From positions 62,001-126,000 of the forward strand of contig CAMYZE010000003.1 in NCBI GenBank assembly GCA_947303805.1: DNA of 64,000 nucleotides, given 5' to 3'. Each line of letters opens with the position of its first letter. The stretch's first letter is position 1. The notes beneath the pieces were generated by a model, which was not told the origin of the DNA, did not search any database, and saw only the letters and a program-made list of their open reading frames with translations. Source of the DNA: an uncultured Clostridia bacterium (GTDB lineage: Bacteria; Bacillota; Clostridia; Lachnospirales; Lachnospiraceae). This document shows, piece after piece, positions 60,312 to 64,000 of this stretch. The translations under genes were made by a program, and so were the position numbers.

Positions 60312-61129
60312 CATTCTGCTAATTTCTCAAATCCACCTAACTCCTTAATGTAATCAAGTGCGACTTTTGTAATCTCTTTATATGACTTACTTACACCATC
60401 TATTACTACATCTTTATCACCAATGGCACATACTGCATACTTTACAGGAAGTTCAGTCTTACCACTTAACTGTGCCATTTTATGCAGATAGACATTTACT
60501 GCTACATCAGCTTTGCTGATATCTTTAAAATGTAATCCACCACCAGTTACCGCTCTTCCTAAGTCAGAGCCTAACTTTCTATTACAAGCTCCTGTATCAA
60601 CATCCGAACCTCCAGTCCAATATCCAAGTGGATTAACTATTACATTCTTGATACCAGTGAGTTCCAAATCTTCTTTTAGTTTATCGCTATCTACATTTGA
60701 TTGACAAGCAATAAGCGTATCAGTTTCACTATCATAGATGAACTTGCCATCAAATGTATATTTTTTATAAAGTGCTCTTACAATTCTTGTGAGTTTCTTT
60801 TCTTCCTCATTCACTCTACATCCTTTGAATATGCCATTGTCACCACACTTTATAATCTTAGATTGATTGTTTGCGAGATGTTCATCTTGAGGAACTATCT
60901 GCAAATCAACCTTAACATTAAATCCTGCAATTCTATGAACTATATCTTCAATATCCTCTCGCTTATAGTTCACACTTGTCTCAATGATTATGTGACAGTT
61001 ACCGTGCCCTAAAAGACACTCGCCTGCAATCTTTGGACTATCTTGCATCTTATATCCTAAATCAACTATTGCTCCACCAATCCTATCGCAAATTTTATCA
61101 GGATGGCTTGGGTTTACTTTTTCAAACAT
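60299..61129 (-). CDS. Divergent, short S-adenosylmethionine synthetase (phage MetK)
   Basis: A 276-residue MetK-like protein (bacterial MetK is about 390). SHPDKICDRIGGAIVDLGY aligns with the conserved HPDK catalytic block, KCGDNGIFKGCR with GDQG, and NPLGYWTGGSDVDTGACNRK with the NPTGRFxxGGPxxDxGLTGRK block. It also has GGGLHFKDISKADV for the GGGAFSGKDxTKVD block. Key blocks are present but altered. It should supply SAM for the two methyltransferases encoded next to it. Confidence 0.82.
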   Translation of the reverse strand: MFEKVNPSHPDKICDRIGGAIVDLGYKMQDSPKIAGECLLGHGNCHIIIETSVNYKREDIEDIVHRIAGFNVKVDLQIVPQDEHLANNQSKIIKCGDNGIFKGCRVNEEEKKLTRIVRALYKKYTFDGKFIYDSETDTLIACQSNVDSDKLKEDLELTGIKNVIVNPLGYWTGGSDVDTGACNRKLGSDLGRAVTGGGLHFKDISKADVAVNVYLHKMAQLSGKTELPVKYAVCAIGDKDVVIDGVSKSYKEITKVALDYIKELGGFEKLAEWGLV

Positions 61130-61131
61130 TT

Positions 61132-61677
61132 TTACATTCCTCCTATATTCATAATGGCCATCATTTTTTTACCTGTATCATCATTCTCATAATATAGACT
61201 TGAAATTGACCTTTGACGGATTATATTGTCTATATTGTTATATGACACATTTAATGTTCTTTCTTGCTCTTGCAGCATTTGGAAGAATGGATTAGGTTGT
61301 ATGTTTCCATTACTTCCTTTTTTGACAACATATCCATACTCACTCACATAGTTTTGTAGTTCTATGTATCTGCACCTATTCATAACATACTGCTCTATAA
61401 GGTTCTTTGGTACTTTATCTTCGCACCCACTCTTTTTAATCCATTCAAGCACTCTCTTGTACTCTTCCTCAGCCTGTAGGTATGTGCCATTCTTTTGTTG
61501 CTTGGTCATATAGTCTCTTAGTGGTGGCAAGTCGCTATCAACCACTTCTACATCTACTGACTCCCCATCCACAGTTTTTGCTTTTAGCACATTTGCATCA
61601 AGTTTTCCCTCAAGTATCTTTTGTTGGTCGGACTTTTTCTTCCTACCAGAATTTGCCCTAAATCCACCTCTTGACAT
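61132..61677 (-). CDS. Phage terminase small subunit (P27 family)
   Basis: A 181-residue DNA-recognition subunit with the family start MSRGGFRANSGRKKKSD. Its central helical region is YLQAEEEYKRVLEWIKKSG ... LIEQYVMNRCRYIELQ, and the C-terminal segment NPFFQMLQEQERTLNVSYN is characteristic of P27-type small terminases. ATG at 61675-61677 has GGGGG upstream. Unusually distant from the large subunit. Confidence 0.85.
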   Translation of the reverse strand: MSRGGFRANSGRKKKSDQQKILEGKLDANVLKAKTVDGESVDVEVVDSDLPPLRDYMTKQQKNGTYLQAEEEYKRVLEWIKKSGCEDKVPKNLIEQYVMNRCRYIELQNYVSEYGYVVKKGSNGNIQPNPFFQMLQEQERTLNVSYNNIDNIIRQRSISSLYYENDDTGKKMMAIMNIGGM

Positions 61678-61894
61678 ATTTACCCCCTTTTTTGCTATGT
61701 CATTTTTAGCAAAAATCAAAAATAATCAAAAATAAATCAAACGAAAATGCCCCTTTTAGCGAACATTTTTTGATTTGTTGTCCGTTTTTATTGCTTTTTT
61801 ATGTGAGATACTATCAATATTTACATCTCTAAATCCTTAAAACCCTTGTAAATACTACATTGTATGATTTAATATCATTTTTTGCCCCACGGAT

Positions 61895-61976
61895 TATGCG
61901 TTTTCAAACGCGTTTCTGGGTGGCGGTCCAAGAAAGCTTTTCTTTTCAGGATTTCGACCGCCCCTCCGGGGTCGTG
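61895..61976. other. Competing GC-rich hairpins upstream of terS (cos/packaging candidate)
   Basis: GCGTTT/AAACGC form a small dyad near 61,900. GGCGGTC (61922-61928) can pair with GACCGCC (61956-61962). Alternatively CCCC-TCC-GGGG (61961-61971), extended by CGACC/GGTCG, forms a hairpin using the same bases. It lies 220-300 bp upstream of the small terminase, where cos sites occur in P27-terminase phages. Confidence 0.4.
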
Positions 61977-62339
61977 AACTTTTTTTCTTTTTTCGTTTTT
62001 CTGTTTTTTCTTTTTCCGTTTTTTGTTTTCGCAACTTCCACTTTTTTCCTTCGCAAAGTTTTTTTGCTTCCAGTTTTTTCGTTCAACTTTTTTCTTCCGT
62101 TTTTTTAGTTTGCTTTTTTCTTTTTTGCTTTTTGTTTTTTTACTTTTTGTTTTTTTGCTTTTGCTTTTTCTTTTTTCGTTTTTTGTTTTTTTTTCAGTTT
62201 GACTATTTACTTTGTTGCTTTTCCGTTTTCAGTTTCAACCTTTTACTTTTTCAGTTTTTCCGTTTTTGCTTTTGCAAAGAACTTTTTTGCACTTCAGTTT
62301 TGCTTTACTTTTTTCGCAAAGAACTTTTTTGCAAAAACA

Positions 62340-62402
62340 AAAAAGAGCTCTTGCTCCTTTCCACCTACAAGAAAAAGCCGTCAAGGCTTTTTCAAAAACT
62401 TT
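62340..62402 (-). terminator. One or two terminators after the small-gene cluster
   Basis: Minus strand AAAAAGCC-TTGAC-GGCTTTTT (about 62381-62401) is a strong intrinsic terminator. A second dyad, GAGC-AAGA-GCTC followed by TTTTTTGTTTTT, lies just downstream (about 62338-62354). Confidence 0.75.
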
Positions 62403-62426
62403 TTTTAACTTTTAATTTTTTACTTT

Positions 62427-62663
62427 TTACTTCTTTTCAAAAACCTGCTTTTTTTCCTGCAAAAACTTTTTGAGTTTTACTTCAACCAGTTTCAAAACTT
62501 TGTACTCGGTTTTTGAAAAAACAAAGTCTTCTTTTACTAGGCTACTTGGTGCTTTGCCCTTTTTGTTTTCCAAGTAAGTTTCAAACTTGCAGTAAAAGTC
62601 ACCAGTTAATTCTTCAAACAACCTTTCACTTTTTGACTCTTCAATACTTTTTTCTTTTTTCAT
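62427..62663 (-). CDS. Small charged protein, paralogue of the next gene
   Basis: A 78-residue Lys/Glu-rich protein (MKKEKSIEESKSERLFEELT ...). LTGDFYCKFETYLENK and VEVKLKKFLQEKK align with the 88-residue gene upstream, so it arose by tandem duplication. AGGAAGG precedes the start. Function unknown. Confidence 0.6.
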   Translation of the reverse strand: MKKEKSIEESKSERLFEELTGDFYCKFETYLENKKGKAPSSLVKEDFVFSKTEYKVLKLVEVKLKKFLQEKKQVFEKK

Positions 62664-62702
62664 TTTTACTTTCCTTCCTTTTCTTTTTTTACTTTTGCTT
62701 TT

Positions 62703-62969
62703 TTACTTCATTCCAAGCTTTGCTTTAGCGGCTTTCAACTCGGCTCTTTTTTCCTTTATAAACTTTTTTAGTTTTGGCTCGAGCTCTTCCAAAATCACAA
62801 GTTCCAAGTCGGCTTGTTCCACGTCTGCTTGCAGGCTTAGAAGTACCACTTCCGTTTCGTGAGCTTTATCAATCAGCCAAGTTTCGTACTTGTAGTTGAA
62901 GTCCCCGCAGGTTTCCTTCAAAAGCTTTTCAGCTCTTTTTTCCACAAAACTTTTTAGTTCCTTTTTCAT
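62703..62969 (-). CDS. Small charged protein, unrecognised
   Basis: An 88-residue helical Lys/Glu-rich protein starting MKKELKSFVEKRAEKLLKET, with AAGGAAGG before the ATG at 62967-62969. It is the paralogue of the 78-residue gene: CGDFNYKYETWL corresponds to TGDFYCKFETYL. It may form a coiled coil. Confidence 0.6.
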   Translation of the reverse strand: MKKELKSFVEKRAEKLLKETCGDFNYKYETWLIDKAHETEVVLLSLQADVEQADLELVILEELEPKLKKFIKEKRAELKAAKAKLGMK

Positions 62970-62986
62970 TTTCACTTTCCTTCCTT

Positions 62987-63325
62987 TCAAATCGTTTTTT
63001 CTTTGCAAGTGAACCCCTCGGCTATAAAAAGCACTTTGTTTCCTTTTTGAAGTTCTAAGGTTACAAAGTACTCGGTCGACCAAACTTCGTCCTGTGCTTT
63101 TTGAATTTCCTTTTTACTACCTTCAGCCAACTTTTCAAACTCACCTTTTCCTTTTAGAAGTTCCTGCTCAATTCCTTCAACCGTGAACTCAATCTTTTCT
63201 TTTTTCATTTTTTTAAGAGCCTTTTCCACAAATTCACTTGCGTCGTAGCCGTCGTACCACTTTACAAGCAAACTTCTTTTTCTTTTGCTTTGGCTTACAA
63301 TTTCAACCGTTGCTTTCGTACTCAT
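62987..63325 (-). CDS. Small phage protein, unrecognised
   Basis: A 112-residue protein (MSTKATVEIVSQSKRKRSLL ...), basic N-terminus and mixed alpha/beta C-terminus. GGAAGG precedes the ATG. Part of a five-gene row with identical spacing and polypurine leaders. Confidence 0.6.
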   Translation of the reverse strand: MSTKATVEIVSQSKRKRSLLVKWYDGYDASEFVEKALKKMKKEKIEFTVEGIEQELLKGKGEFEKLAEGSKKEIQKAQDEVWSTEYFVTLELQKGNKVLFIAEGFTCKEKTI

Positions 63326-63346
63326 TTTTTTACCTTCCTTCCTTTT

Positions 63347-63694
63347 TTACTTAAACCCACAAACCGATCCGTCCTCGGTGTACTCAGGGTCCAACTTTGA
63401 AAGTTCCCTTTGAGCTTCTTCCGCGGTGCCTGAAAAACGAGTCACCCAACTTGACTTTGGCTGTGGTCCACCTACCGTTTTGCAGCCCCAACCCCAGAAC
63501 TGACCGTCAGTGCTTATGTGGTACTTTCCGTCAAGGAAAGTTACTCCTTCGCCCCACTCGTCTACCAAAATTCCAAAAACGAACCTTGCTTTGCCTTTTA
63601 ACTTTTTACGGAGCTCTTCCGTTTTGTCATCGCACTCCGGACTTTCAGTTGTAAGCTCAGCGTACTTGTACTTTTCAACTCCTTCAATTTTCAT
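63347..63694 (-). CDS. Small phage protein, unrecognised
   Basis: A 115-residue protein (MKIEGVEKYKYAELTTESPE ...) with a Gly/Trp-rich middle (DEWGEGVTFLDG, FWGWGCKTVGG) suggesting a compact beta domain. GGAAGG precedes the start. Confidence 0.62.
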   Translation of the reverse strand: MKIEGVEKYKYAELTTESPECDDKTEELRKKLKGKARFVFGILVDEWGEGVTFLDGKYHISTDGQFWGWGCKTVGGPQPKSSWVTRFSGTAEEAQRELSKLDPEYTEDGSVCGFK

Positions 63695-63719
63695 AACTTT
63701 TACCTTCCCTTCCTTTTTT

Positions 63720-63911
63720 CTAAACCTTTGCTTCAGCTTTCACTTCGTAAAGGTCCAAAAGCTCCATGCTACCGTAAAGACACTTTTCGTGTTTCTTTGC
63801 CTGCCTTTTTGCGCCTTCATAACTTTTTGCGTTAAACTGCCTTTTTGTTTCGTAGCCACCATTTGCGAGCTGTGGGTTTCCTCTCCAAAAAACTGCTTCA
63901 AACTTTTTCAT
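63720..63911 (-). CDS. Small basic protein, unrecognised
   Basis: A 63-residue protein (MKKFEAVFWRGNPQLANGGY ...) resembling a small double-strand/ssDNA-binding or modulator type only in charge; no family recognised. AGGAAGG precedes the ATG. Confidence 0.58.
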   Translation of the reverse strand: MKKFEAVFWRGNPQLANGGYETKRQFNAKSYEGAKRQAKKHEKCLYGSMELLDLYEVKAEAKV

Positions 63912-63942
63912 AAAATTTACCTTCCTTTCCTTTTTCCTTTTT

Positions 63943-64000
63943 TTAAACTCTTATGACCACTTCCGTGGAGCCGTCACTTCCAGTTATGACCGCATCACCG
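63943..64000 (-). CDS. C-terminal end of an unrecognised gene (partial)
   Basis: The last 18 codons of a frame (GDAVITGSDGSTEVVIRV) end in TAA at 63943-63945, followed by the AGGAAGG leader of the next gene. The rest is outside the window. Confidence 0.5.
   Translation of the reverse strand, partial: GDAVITGSDGSTEVVIRV

Larger units (their letters stand above)
61678..62426. other. Non-coding block: GC hairpins and purine/pyrimidine-skewed tract
   Basis: No convincing gene on either strand. From 61,895 to 61,976 it is GC-rich with competing hairpins (see separate entry). From 61,977 to 62,335 the plus strand is almost pure T with C/G islands, of low complexity. GCAAAGAACTTTTTTGC occurs twice (62273-62289 and 62315-62331) and a related form at 62049. 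Terminator-like hairpins at its right end would isolate it from the small genes upstream. Confidence 0.7.

Noticed and set aside
61860-62473. Plus-strand Phe-rich ORFs (82-113 residues)
   Set aside because: They are translations of a T-rich low-complexity tract without SD and in several frames at once.
1-64000. tRNA or rRNA genes
   Set aside because: No cloverleaf or conserved rRNA sequence was noticed on either strand, including at the prophage junction.

Overview
The window looks like the chromosome of a low-GC Gram-positive anaerobe (Clostridia, most like Lachnospiraceae). The reasons are an AT-rich sequence, strong GGAGG ribosome binding sites, a classic mraZ-rsmH-ftsL-pbp-mraY-murD-ftsW-divIB-ftsZ cluster, a ~390-residue PRPP-synthetase-like protein beside DnaI/DnaD genes, and a choline-binding-type repeat protein. 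The genus assignment is inference only. Almost every gene is on the minus strand, so gene order reads from right to left.

Region 1 (1-24,290) is host chromosome. In transcription order: comM remnant, dprA, a small membrane protein, a plus-strand lipoprotein related to 5'-nucleotidases but lacking catalytic residues, the division and wall cluster from mraZ to ftsZ (with MraZ boxes in its promoter), prfC, metN-metI, murC, dnaD, dnaI, a PRPP synthetase, an acyltransferase, an rRNA-methyltransferase-like gene, a wall-binding repeat protein, and tadA, which runs off the left edge.

Region 2 (about 24,290 to beyond 64,000) is a prophage with a contractile, PBSX-like tail. It interrupts comM: the C-terminal part of comM ends at about 24,285, next to a perfectly phased 11-bp repeat array, and two large serine recombinase genes follow. 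Reading inward: recombinases, HTH/zinc and SHOCT-like genes, M15 endolysin, holin-like genes, three receptor-binding proteins sharing an anchor domain, baseplate and tail genes (tail chaperone with an A AAA AAC frameshift site), capsid genes, large terminase, then a modification block (split C5 methyltransferase, ParB-methyltransferase fusion, divergent MetK) and the small terminase. A chloramphenicol-acetyltransferase-like gene with its own promoter and terminator sits among the baseplate genes. A 3.8-kb RIT element (three tandem tyrosine recombinases with 36-bp inverted repeats) splits a DUF4314 gene. The far right holds hairpins, a purine-rich tract and small unrecognised genes.

The most unusual item is the C5-methyltransferase locus (56,885-59,011). 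Motifs I-VIII lie on one ORF and motifs IX-X on another. Between them is a row of 40-76-residue ORFs, each overlapping the next at a TATG junction, usually just after codons for GVVVYD that also provide an SD-like GGAG. Also notable are three copies of a CTTACGG-containing promoter and a recurring set of terminator-like hairpins inside the late operon, which suggest a dedicated regulatory scheme.
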